From contig BGKB01000241.1 in the NCBI GenBank assembly GCA_003116975.1, forward strand, positions 1 to 63,924: DNA of 63,924 nt, written 5' to 3'. The notes under the pieces were generated by a model. It was not told where the DNA came from. It saw only the letters and a program-made list of their open reading frames with translations, and ran no database searches. The position numbers were made by a program, and so were the translations under genes. Origin of the DNA: Aurantiochytrium sp. KH105. Taxonomy: Eukaryota; Sar; Bigyra; Thraustochytrida; Thraustochytriidae. Within the stretch, counting starts at the first letter, position 1; every line of letters begins with the position of its first letter. Below, in pieces: positions 7,878 to 17,972 of this stretch.

Positions 7878-10800
7878 CCTCGCCGGCGGCCTCTCGCTCG
7901 CTCGCTCGCGCTCCCCTTCTCGCCGTCGATCCGGGTCTGCCTCGCGCCTGCAGACGATGCGGGTTTGCCTCGCCTCGCCTCGCCTTGCTTTGCTTTCCTC
8001 GCGCGCCTCCTGCTGCGCCCCATTCCATCCCTGCTTTGCTTTGCTTGGCTTGGCTTGGCTTGGCTTTCTCAGCGTCGACGCGGCTCCTCCTTTCCCGCGA
8101 CGGTCTCCGAGCCGCCTCCCGACGGCTCTCTTCTCTTTTTTCTTCCCGCCGGGTCAAAGTTGCCAGCAGCTGCAGCCACAGCAGCGGCACGGCGTGCTCG
8201 CAGCCGCACCGCTGCCGCGCCCGCCTCGCAGCCGCCGCGGAGCAGCGAGCGGAGCGGAGACGCGAGGGGCGGGATGGGACGCGCGACGCGAGATAGAGGG
8301 AGGGAGGGGGCGAGCGAGGCATCGATCCTCGCTTCGTATCTTCTTCTAGCCCGCGCCGCTGCAGCTGCATTGCTGCTGCTGCAGCTGCAGCTGGCTGCTG
8401 CCCCAGGGGCGTTTTGGCGCGAGACCAAACTCTCCTCCTCCTCCTCCGCCTCTTCTCGCCGCGCCCGGTCAGGACGAGGATAGAGGTGGACTTACTGTTA
8501 GCTAGAGATGGAGACGGAGTTCGTCTTGCCTCGTATCGCCTCGTATCGCCCGAAGGCTCGCTTTCCGTCGCAGCTCAGCTCGGCTCGGCTCCGCGCGCCT
8601 CGCCGCCGCGCCCGCGCCTCCTTGCCGCCGCGCCCCGCCTCCCTCGCGCGCGCCGCCGCCGCTCGTGCCGGCTTCCTTGCCGCCGCGCCCCGCTTTGCAA
8701 GGACCTCCTCGCTGTGCTGCGCCGCGACACGGGGTGCGTGGCCTCCCACTTCAAGCCCACCCCTCGAGCCGCCTCCGCCCTGGCTTCCTCTGCGTCTCCG
8801 TCCCTCGTGGAGACAGATGCTCGGGCCGCGATGGAGACGATGATCTCCCAGCTTACCATGGCCTTCCTCGATCTTCGCCTTCGTCTCCATCTCCCCATCA
8901 CACCACCAGAACCTCCATCGCAACGGCCGCCACCATCACCGGCCAATCAACGGCCGCCGCCTCCTCGTCCCTCCACAGGCCCTCTCCCTCGCGCATCGCA
9001 GCTCCGGCGCCGCCCCCGACTCCCGCTCCGGCTCGCCGTCGCGCCTTCCTTCCCGTGGCCTCGAGGCCGGCCAGTCAAGACCGGGCCGATCGCGGAGAGG
9101 AGAGGGAGAAGCCGGAGCCGCGGGCGCGCATCCGAGCTGGAAATCGCAGAATGCTGCGGCTGCAGTGGCCATGGTGGCCGCTGCGGCGCGTCGTGTCCTT
9201 CCGCGGCTCCTCTTTCGCGCCTTGCGTGCCGCCGCGGCGGCGGAGAGAGCAGGATTGCCAGCGCGGCCGCCGTCAGCAGCAGCGTGCGTGCGGAGCCAGG
9301 CCGGGAAGGATTCTCGGCGACACGTTCGGCGCGGCGCGTGTCCTGCGGGGAGCTGGGCCTCCCGCGAGGGGCCCCGCTCGCAGCGGCGCTGCGCCTTGGC
9401 CGCGGATACCGCAGGGCGGGCAGGAACGCCGGCGTTTGTTTGCAGAGGATCGATCATCGGATGAATGGACGGCGCTGAGGCTCGCCGGGTGGCTTGCTCG
9501 GCTGCTTGCGTTGTTGCTTGCTTGCTTGCTCGCATTGGTTGCGTGCGTGCGTCGTGCGTGCTGCACTGGTTGCAGTCGCTGTCGCGCGTCGCGGTTTGTA
9601 GCGGCTGCGGCGGTGGCTGCGGAGGGGTTTTCTATCGAGCGAGAATGGGTGGATGCGATGCGAGGAGCCTGGCCTTGCTGCAGCTGTGCACGTCCTGGAG
9701 AGGCAGCGCAGCCCAGCCTGCAGCGGCAGCAGCAGGACTTGACGCCGGGGAGCGAACCTCGGCAGCAGCAAGCAAGGCCGGTCGTGGTAGTGGCCAGGTA
9801 GTGTCAGCAGCAGCAGCAGCAGCAGCAGCTGCAGCGGCCACGAGGAAAGAGCGAGCACAAACGAAAGGTTCTTCTTCCGCATCGCGCAGAGTTTGATTAC
9901 GGATACCGTGCACGGAGACGAACTACGGAGTTGGTTCGGAGGAGGACGGAGAAGATGGAGCCGCGCCACAGAGACTTCCGACAGGCGTGTCGAGAGCGAA
10001 GCCAGGACGACAAGGCAAACGTTGTCTAGCTCGTTGGCAGAGTCTTGACTCCAGTCTTCGCCCCCGCGCTGGCTCTGGTGTGACCAACAATGTTGGCTTC
10101 CGTGACCTGAGGTAGGCTCTGATCTCGGCCGCGAGGATGACAAGTCTCTCGACCTTGGCTTTGGCAAAGCCTGTGTCGTTCATTCACGCGAGGAACGATT
10201 CAAACGTTTGCCCAAGGCGGCTCTTGTGTATCTTGAAACAATGGTCTTGAAATGATGATGCTGGTCTTTGACCTGGCTTCGGGATCGAGGGCATGACTCA
10301 AAAGCCTGGAACCTTTTTGCGTGGGCTCGAGTGCGATCTCTGGAATGTCAATTTGACTTTCATCCAGAAGCACATTTTGCGTCTTCGCAGCCTTGAGCTT
10401 GTGAGGATGAGCCCCATTTTGCGTCTTCACATCCTTGAGTTTGTGAGGACGAGGAGAGCGAGTCCTTTGTGAGAGTCAGACTATCGTCCCTTGTGCCCTG
10501 GTCAAGTGGATTTGTCTCTCCGCTTACGACAAGCATCACACCCCTTCACGAGGCCAATGCCGTTGTTCTCCCTGATGAAAGGTTCCCGGTTCGCACTTCT
10601 CTCGCGGCACTGTCTTGGTTTGAGGAGCCACCAAGACGGCCAGCGACTTGCGCGGCGCGGGCATCTTTTCGCGCTCGCATCATGCTAGTGTTGCCTGCCG
10701 GCGCTGGCCTCGCGAGCGTGCACGTAGTGGGTACAGAATCTCTGGTATCGCCGCTCCGCGTTCCTTGTTGTACCTCCAAAACACGGAAAAAGCAAGTCGC

Positions 10801-10978
10801 AAGATGAACAATTTGAAGACGAGCAAGCCCTTGAGAATGAGTCGGTTGTGACGTAAGCAAGAGGTCCCACGCTGCGTCGACTTCGGCGCGGCACAAAGGC
10901 ATCACTTTTGCAAGGAGATGCTTCATACAAAAAAACAACTTTCTGTTAGTCATGGAACATGCTGGATCAACGCGCCGA
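7878..10978. other. 3.1 kb intergenic region, no credible gene
   Basis: Between two minus-strand paralogous surface-protein genes. The first 2 kb is very GC-rich and Arg/Ala/Pro-biased in every frame. Long frames there (for example 8665-9801 plus) carry no motif and look like composition artefacts. A CAG/CTG-rich tract lies at about 9805-9833. The proximal part (7878-8400) should contain the promoter and 5' UTR of the gene ending at 5007. I see no gene in it. Confidence 0.6.
10373..10453. repeat. Two-copy 39-nt direct repeat
   Basis: Copies at 10373-10411 and 10415-10453 differ at about four positions and share the start CATTTTGCGTCTTC and the later word TTGTGAGGA. Non-coding as far as I can see. 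Confidence 0.75.
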
Positions 10979-13225
10979 CTATGCTAGATCAACGCGCGCC
11001 TCGAGGTCGCGAAGACTCGGTGCGGGCGTTTTGAGCGGGGATGCGGTAGGCACACGATGGGGCGGCACTCCCCATGAGATATCGTGCACCTCGGCCACGG
11101 GGGCTTCGCAGAGGTCTTCAATGAGGTAGCCATCGACTGCTTGCTCTCCTGCATTCGAGTCCTCGCTGCAATCCTCGGACGCCTTTTCGGCTGGGTGCTC
11201 CTGTGCCTTGAGTACTTCTGCAGCGCGACGCTTTTCGCGCCATCTGCCATACATTTGGCTGACCATAATGGCGAGCATAAAGAGTAGGGACAGGATGTTG
11301 AGCGCAATCTGGACACTGCCAAGACTCTTCAACGTATTTGATGAGAATGGCGGTGTGTCCATGGCAAAGACGACAGGGATCATGGTGTTAAGCACGTACA
11401 AAATAGCCGCCATGATCGCAATGCGGTTCGTGAGCGCAATTGAATACGGCATCCACCGATACAGAGCAAACCAGTACGCGAGACCCACCACGAGAAAGAG
11501 AACTGCCTGGATAGGGGCCGGCTGCGAGACCATACCCACAAAGAATCCTTTAAACCCGTTGTTCAAAAGTCGCGCAATCCAAAAGAGACGCTTGCTGGGC
11601 TGCCAATCTGCATGTAGTGAGCGAAAGGTCTTGGACGGCGTCGCCGACATCGTATGTCGGAAGCAAACCACACTCCAGACCACGCCCAGTAGGAGGACGC
11701 TGATTGCTAAAAGGCTGAGTACGGCTTTAAGAGAGATCTCTGAGAAGTCCTGTACAATGAAGGCGAGATACAAAGTGTACGCTGCAAATGCAAAGCACGG
11801 GTAGCTCATCACGTATGGAATGCGGACAGCTGATTCACGAACGCACGCGCGCCAGTCCGCGGCGCGAGTTAATGCAATCTGTAGCAGCGCGTACATGGCC
11901 ATGACGAGCATCATGAGCAAAAGGAATCCGCAAAGCATGAGCTGGCGGTCAAGGTCAGCAAGCGCGGCCATCTGAGAAATACCCAGATCCTCCCACGAGA
12001 GGTTTGTAAAGTCTTCTAATGCCCTGCGCGTCGATGTAGAAGTCTGGTCCTCCGAATCGTGCCTGGTGCTACCGAGAGGCAAGAACGCAAGCATACTCCA
12101 GCGCATGTTTGAAGCGAAAGCGAGATAGCTTGTCGGGGCCCCAGGGAGCGCAAGAAAAGCACCGCTTGCAATCGCATGACCCAGATCCAGCGCTTGAATG
12201 AAGAAGAAGAAATCAAATGAGCCAGCGCTGAGTATCATGAGGAGTAAAAGTAGGAGAGTTGCCACAACGGATGCTGGCGTCCATCCGTAGATCTCTTCTT
12301 CAGTCGTCGATAGCTCCGTGAAAGCTTGCTTTGGAACACATCGACCTGTCTCAGCATCGCCGTCTTGCAAAAGTGTGCAGATTCCATCTGTTGACGATGA
12401 GGAGGAAGATGATGCCTGGCATGGGAGTCCAGGGACGCACTCTGGATACCTTTCAACTTCGTCAACAACAGTAAGCGAGAGACAAATGCCGCGCGATTCG
12501 CCAGCTTGATAACCACACGCGAGCTCATCGGCGCAGTCAGACGCCTCGAAACAACGCTGGGATGCCGCGCAGCGATTTGTGCAAATGTTGCCACCGCAAT
12601 CTGCATCCGATTCGTCATTGAGGTTCTTGTCCCAGACGCCATCTGAGCACAGGTCTTCGGTCGGGGCACTTGATGGGGTGTTTGTCTCTTGCGTGGGCGT
12701 TGCGGATGATGAGGCAGTAGGTTGAGGTGTCGGTGTGAATGTTGGATTTGAAGTTGGTAGCATCGTGGGCTGCGCGGTGGGTGCAAGTGTTGGCGTTAGC
12801 GTAGGAGAAGCTGTTGGCTTTGGCGTCGATTGCCTCCTCCTACGACGAGTGGGTGCCTTTGTGGGACGAGGAGTGGGATGAGGCGTGGGAGGATCCGTGG
12901 GACGCTTCGTAGGACGTTTCGTGGGACGAGGCGTGGGAGCACTTTGAGGGCAACGGCAGGTGCTTTTTTCATAATTCCAGGTGCATTGGTTGCCCTCGTA
13001 GTCGACACTTTGTGCACACGTGTTGTGAGAATAAGCCAGCTCACGATGCCTTATCTCTGCATTGCTGTCAGCACCCTCGGAGCCATGCTGTGATTTAGAG
13101 CCATATAGCTGAGAGCGATCTGGCGCCACGATCAAGCGTGTCTGCTCCTCATGGCCTGCTGCTGCAGCAACGACTGCGAGAAGGACGCCCAAGACCGCGA
13201 ACGCGACTCCTCTAGCCTTCATCAT
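10979..13225 (-). CDS. PT-stalk, Cys-rich, multi-pass surface membrane protein (paralogue B)
   Basis: A 748-residue paralogue of the protein at 5007-7877. I chose the ATG at 13225 because it starts a clean signal peptide (MMKARGVAFAVLGVLLAVVA); the frame is open a further 110 codons upstream without signal character. A shorter, more degenerate Pro/Thr stalk follows (RPTKRPT units), then the same Cys-rich module (ESDADCGG...) and about eight membrane segments. Conserved blocks shared with paralogue A include ALDLGH.IASGAFL, KTFRSLHADW and KGFFVGMVSQPAPIQA. The tail is acidic. It is on the same strand as paralogue A, 3.1 kb away, consistent with tandem duplication followed by stalk divergence. 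Function unknown. Confidence 0.85.
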   Translation of the reverse strand: MMKARGVAFAVLGVLLAVVAAAAGHEEQTRLIVAPDRSQLYGSKSQHGSEGADSNAEIRHRELAYSHNTCAQSVDYEGNQCTWNYEKSTCRCPQSAPTPRPTKRPTKRPTDPPTPHPTPRPTKAPTRRRRRQSTPKPTASPTLTPTLAPTAQPTMLPTSNPTFTPTPQPTASSSATPTQETNTPSSAPTEDLCSDGVWDKNLNDESDADCGGNICTNRCAASQRCFEASDCADELACGYQAGESRGICLSLTVVDEVERYPECVPGLPCQASSSSSSSTDGICTLLQDGDAETGRCVPKQAFTELSTTEEEIYGWTPASVVATLLLLLLMILSAGSFDFFFFIQALDLGHAIASGAFLALPGAPTSYLAFASNMRWSMLAFLPLGSTRHDSEDQTSTSTRRALEDFTNLSWEDLGISQMAALADLDRQLMLCGFLLLMMLVMAMYALLQIALTRAADWRACVRESAVRIPYVMSYPCFAFAAYTLYLAFIVQDFSEISLKAVLSLLAISVLLLGVVWSVVCFRHTMSATPSKTFRSLHADWQPSKRLFWIARLLNNGFKGFFVGMVSQPAPIQAVLFLVVGLAYWFALYRWMPYSIALTNRIAIMAAILYVLNTMIPVVFAMDTPPFSSNTLKSLGSVQIALNILSLLFMLAIMVSQMYGRWREKRRAAEVLKAQEHPAEKASEDCSEDSNAGEQAVDGYLIEDLCEAPVAEVHDISWGVPPHRVPTASPLKTPAPSLRDLEARVDLA

Positions 13226-13883
13226 GTTCGGCTGAAGAGTATTCAAGCCTGAAGAGTCTTCAAATCGAAAGAGAGATTCTGGTTTGCTTCGGACTGATTC
13301 CCGCGTGACGTCTCGCGACCAAGGTAAGATGGATTCAAAACTGGACAAAAGTGGATTGAACAAAAGGCTACTCTTTTCTTCTTCTTTCTTGTAAACTTCG
13401 TTTCGCAAATGGATTGTCATCTTCTTCCAAGCGCTTTGGGACTTAGGCGCCGTCACATGAGCTGCGACGCCGGGCCAACTGTCTGGACGTTTTGGTCCCA
13501 ATGATGCCGGTTTCCACCCGCACGCAGCGAGCGGTACTTGTCTCGCGCCCCACAACCGGCTCTACCCCCTTCCTGTCTTTAAAAACTCAGGACGCTCTCC
13601 CCTCCAGTGACAAGTCAAGGACATCCTCAGCGACCCCGACGTCTTCTTCACCCATCAGCTGGCCAAGTTCACGGACATTGCGCCACCAAGAAGCGGCGCC
13701 AAAGGGAAAATAAATAAATCAACAAATCGAGCTTAGCGACTGGCCAAAAGGCACTAAAATTAGACAAAAGGCACTTAAAATTAGCGAAGAGGCACTGCTA
13801 GGCTCCTACTTCTAGTAAAGCGCTTTGCGTTTACTTTCACTGTCAGTCAGTAAGATGATTGAAAAAGGTTTCGAGGAGATTTG
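13226..13883. other. 658 bp intergenic region, promoter side of paralogue B
   Basis: Holds the 5' flank of the minus-strand surface-protein gene and the left flank of the piggyBac-like element. At 13745-13796 there are two near-identical units of about 20 nt with the core AAAAGGCACT-AAAATTAG plus a partial third (GAAGAGGCAC). These could be subterminal repeats of the element. No gene seen. Confidence 0.5.
13745..13796. repeat. Short tandem repeat flanking the piggyBac-like element
   Basis: Two copies of CAAAAGGCACT(T)AAAATTAG at 13745-13763 and 13765-13784, then a decayed third copy. It sits about 90 bp left of the first ATG of the element. Confidence 0.6.
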
Positions 13884-16800
13884 ATGAAGGCTTCTGCAGA
13901 CCTCGGTGGGACGTGCGACGGCTTGAAGTCTGCGAGCGACAGCGCGCGCTTGCGGCGCTTGCGCAGCTTCTTGAAAGGCCCGAAGGTGCTACGCGTGAGC
14001 GCGTGGTTGCAGCTGTCGCAATCTCGCGCGTGGCAGAACTCTTCCAGGCTTGTTCTGGTTGCAGAGGAAGGGATTGGACATCGAGGCGTGGTCGTTAGGA
14101 TGTCGAAGAAGCGCAAAGTGGGGGTTGCGAGCGAAGACGGAAGCGCGGATGAAGATAGAGTTGCGAGCGAAGCAGTCGGAGGAGAAGTCGAGGTCATAAC
14201 GGTCCCTGCATCCACTGTTTCGAGCGTACAACTTGCTCAACACTCGACGTTTGGAGAGCAATCGCAAAACGCTCCGAAAGCACGTCGAGCGGAGGGTACA
14301 AAATCGAAACGTAACTCACTCAATACGTGCGAATGGTGTGGGTCATCAACGCACAACCGAAAGGACGCCGAGGAGTGTCCTCACTACCAGCCCTCTTTGA
14401 GCTCGAGCGCACAGAGATCCCAGAATCGAGAGACCCAGAAAAGCGGTGCTCACGAAGATGGCGATTGGACTCCGCTTCCTTGTCCAGACGAATATAATGT
14501 TCTTTGGGAGGATGATGTTCGATCTCTAGTTGTTGACCGACGTGTAAAGGCGCAACTCGATTCCATATGCGAAAAGCTTCAGGCCCGTTCGGTTGCATAC
14601 GGCTTCGAAGAGCCTCAACTGAACATGTTGATTATATTCCGCATCATCGGGGAACGTCTCGTGAAGAAGATTTTTGAAAACGCCAGGGTCCTTCTGGCCA
14701 CATAAGGCGAACCACCACTGACCCATGCAGAATTCTGGGAGTTCCTTGCGGTCCTGGTCGTCCATCAGTGTGTTGGAACCAAGGACTTCGCTTTACATCT
14801 TTTGAGAGTGTGCAGCAATGGTCAGTACGGTTTGCTTTCGAGGCCGAACGAGCTCTCTGAGGAGCGCTTCACCAAGATTCAAAGAGCTCTAGCAATGATA
14901 GATCCGGAGACGAGATCAGAAACATCCGATGCGCCTTCGGCATCTGAAGAGACTGGCTCGCCCACGACGTTTGATGAGACAGATGAGCCTTCGGTGTCTG
15001 TTGAGACAGATGCGCCTTCGGCGTCTGTTGAGAAGGACGCGCCTACATCCAATTCATGGCATGACTCGGCGAACGTGGTCAACGATTGGGAAGACATCGA
15101 AAAACTTGCATTCGCTGAAACGCGCAGTGTTGCTCTCACACCGCATACGTGCCTCGTGTTGGATGACGAACTCGTCGGTACAAGAGCAAGCGATCTCTTA
15201 TCTCATGCAGTTAGCGAGAAAGAAGCGGGGGAGGACGAGCTGGAAGATAATGCTTGCGCTGATGCGCTTCATCCCCTCATGTACTCCATCCGGCATCATC
15301 GGCGTGTCGATTGGTCACAAAGAATCGCGGTGAATCAAATCATTGACGACCTTCGCAAACATCTTGACGACAATACAAGCTGTTTATTCGCAGCGGGCCG
15401 TGGCTACTCAAAACGCTGGCTTTGGGAATCCCTTGCGTCGAGGAACTTCTCATTTTGCATGATTTGTGACGTTGACGGTAACCCTTGGCGAGCAAGGAGC
15501 ACTCTCTCGGAATCTGAGCTGGCAGATTCGCAATTCCGGCACGACGTTGTGGACGATGGGCCTTGGATGGGAAGACAGATATTTGCGATGAAGCGCGCAG
15601 TTCAAATGAGTCGTGATGGAGACACCAACAAGAAGGACATACACGCTTTTGCTTTCGTTGACTTCCAGGCTTCAGAAAAGAAAGAAAGCAGGGTCATCCG
15701 GTATGTAGAATGCGGCACTGGACATGGAGAGCTCATGCGCTCCACTTTGGTACTGGTTCCTCGGCCTGTGTCTGATGATGCCGTCCGTTCCACCCTCTTC
15801 TATCCCCAGACCAAGGTCGAGCTGCGCAAGACAGACATTGAAACCAAAATAAGCGAGAATGCCATCCCACTTACCCGCGCTCAACGATGCTCAGATTGGT
15901 TTATCCTGAGAATGTTTTGCATTACTGGAACCTCCGGCGAAAAACTTGCTTTGCTCGATCCCGAGGCGCGAAATCTGCTTCGTGATGACAGCAATGCAGC
16001 GCTCATGGAGACGCCGATTGAAAAAGTTGCCCTGGACCTAGCGTGCTCCTGGGTATTTTAAAAAAAAATGTCGAGGCCAGACATGAGAGCCGGGACTATC
16101 AATGAGGACAACGTGTTCAATTCCTTGAAGAACCCGAAAACAAAGTGGTGCGAAGCTATCTGCGCCTGTGGTCTTTTCCAGAGTCGGCACAACCCTGGAA
16201 TTGCCGTGTCTCCAGATGCAATAGCTCGTGTGCAAAAACCAGAAGCTCCTGCTTCATCGCAGTCAGTATTGTGCAGCGTCGCGATCAAAACGCGAGTTGA
16301 ACCTGGGCTGGTAAACGCAGCTTACGACGTGCGTGTGGATATGAACTCGAGCTATTTCAGCTGCGTTGTCTCTGATAGCGTATGGTGGAAAGCCGTTGCA
16401 CCAGAGCATCGCGCCCAAGTCATTCACCAAGCTCTTGTTTTGGACCTTGATCACGTTCTCTACGTAGTTGCGATGCCGAGAACCCTAGTGTATTCTTGCC
16501 TCGTACATGTGCCAGAGGATGCACGCCTTGCCTACCGTCGTGCATTGCAACCGTGGACCGAGAAACTTACAGCCTGGGCCCATGTGGCCATTGAGACATC
16601 TGGGCCACCACCTTCCCCGCCTGACTACTTCGACGAACACCAACGCATAGTTCTTTCGTCCCATTTTCGTTTGTGGCGTGCTCTCAGGAAGCGAGTTGCA
16701 CGCGATGGTCCGCTGTCTCCAGTGCATGTCATCAAGTGTGTCCCCCAAGTCGTGTATAATGTATTGAAGGGCGGTGCTGACGGCAGCACCCACTTTGTCC

Positions 16801-17525
16801 AAGACATCTCGGGAGCATCCTCGGTGGAGCTGTCCGTGGACCAGTCATTTGTAATCCGGACCTTCAATCAAGTCTTTGTGAATGCGGCCATTCTTTATCG
16901 CCTTCAAGCTGTTCACAATCAGGCTGCCAATCTGGAAGGGCTTTATGACATTCGAGCACGGGCAAATTGCCTGATGCCTGTCAATGCATGTGCATTCAGC
17001 CTCTTCATGGGTATCATGGAGTACTGCACAACTTTGCCCGGAGGAAGTACGTCAACCAAACCATCAGAACTACAATGTACACTCCCTAGCATTAATCGTG
17101 AGAGTGCACAGAAAATCTGTCGTAAGCGGCCACGCAGAGCGCCAAAACTCCAACGATTTTTCAACGAAGGACCGGCTTTGCAGGTACGCTTGGATAAGTC
17201 GCTCGAGCACATACCTGTGCCTCTCGGACATCCAACGTTCGTTAAAAGGGGTGTTACCAAGGGCAGAGAAAAGCCACAGCAAGCAACGTGCGTTATGTGC
17301 TTTGGACTGACCACCAAATGCTGTTCAATCTGCGACGTTCCACTGCACGTGCGTCCCTTGAAAGGTGCGCGCAAGAGCTGCCTCGAAAAGTTTCATACGC
17401 AAGAATCACTCGATATATGGGCTCACAAGAAAGCCAGAGAACGGAGGATCAACCCTTCAGGTCCAAGGTGCAGTGGTTCAGAACACGGAATCAGTCCAAG
17501 CTCCGCAAGCTCGAGCCAGAGCTAA
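13884..17525 (+). pseudogene. piggyBac-like transposase with YqaJ-like nuclease module, two in-frame TAA stops
   Basis: A single frame stays open for 1,214 codons except for TAA at 14703-14705 and 16059-16061. Reading through both stops gives, in order: a basic N-terminus; a zinc knuckle (CEWCGSSTHNRKDAEECP, about 14328-14388); a segment like the piggyBac N-terminal catalytic region (LTHAEFWEFL at about 14720, then LSEERFTKIQRAL at about 14850); an RGYSKRWLWESL segment at about 15400; a YqaJ-type start (RCSDWFILRMFCITGT, about 15888-15935) followed by NED, PGIAVSPDA and VAIKT as candidate PD-(D/E)XK residues (16100-16295); and a C-terminal Cys-rich finger resembling the piggyBac one (CVMCFG...CCSICDVPLHV...CLEKFHT, 17288-17400). 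The usual Glu of the ExK motif appears as Ala. Because the frame is retained on both sides of each stop, these are simple nonsense changes or readthrough sites. The family call is by motif resemblance only. Confidence 0.65.
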
Positions 17526-17972
17526 CGCGCCTGACCCCTCTTAGTGGCCACCGATAAAACCAAGAAAAAGCAAATTCAGCACAGCGAAAATCCACAATAG
17601 CTTCGTATACGCGGTCGGGACAAAGCTGCCAGAACAAGAGAACGAGAACTTCCCACTACACCGAGACTGACCGTGACTTCGATGTGCAAAAAGGGGTTGT
17701 CCAAAAAGAGGAGGAGGGGGGGGGGTTGTCCAAAAAAGGGTTGTGCAACCTCCTCCTTCGCTCGCTCCTTTCATAATCCGAAGTCCTGGAGACCTTGGCG
17801 TCGTGCAGGCGGGCGGCGCGGCCCGCTCGCTCGTGCGCGTGCCCACCTCGCTCGCCGCGAGGCGAGGCCAGGCGAGGCTTGCGTATCGTGCGTGCGCGCG
17901 TGCGTGGAAACCTCGAAAAGTTGCTCGACTGGACCGGCTAGGCGCGGCCTCTGTCGCACGCCCCGAGCCAGC
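17526..17972. other. 447 bp intergenic region
   Basis: Right flank of the piggyBac-like element and 5' flank of the first tetraspan gene. It contains a purine/G-rich stretch (AGGAGGAGG then a run of ten G, about 17709-17727) with a short repeat TTGTCCAAAAA on both sides. No gene seen. Confidence 0.5.

Noticed and set aside
6292..8349. 685-codon plus-strand frame as a gene
   Set aside because: Antisense to a gene with signal peptide, Cys module and TM segments; its Gly/Val/Ser repeats are the mirror of PT codons.
8665..9801. 378-codon plus-strand frame in the GC-rich spacer
   Set aside because: Arg/Ala/Pro-biased, no motif, and several overlapping frames of similar length on both strands show it is a composition effect.
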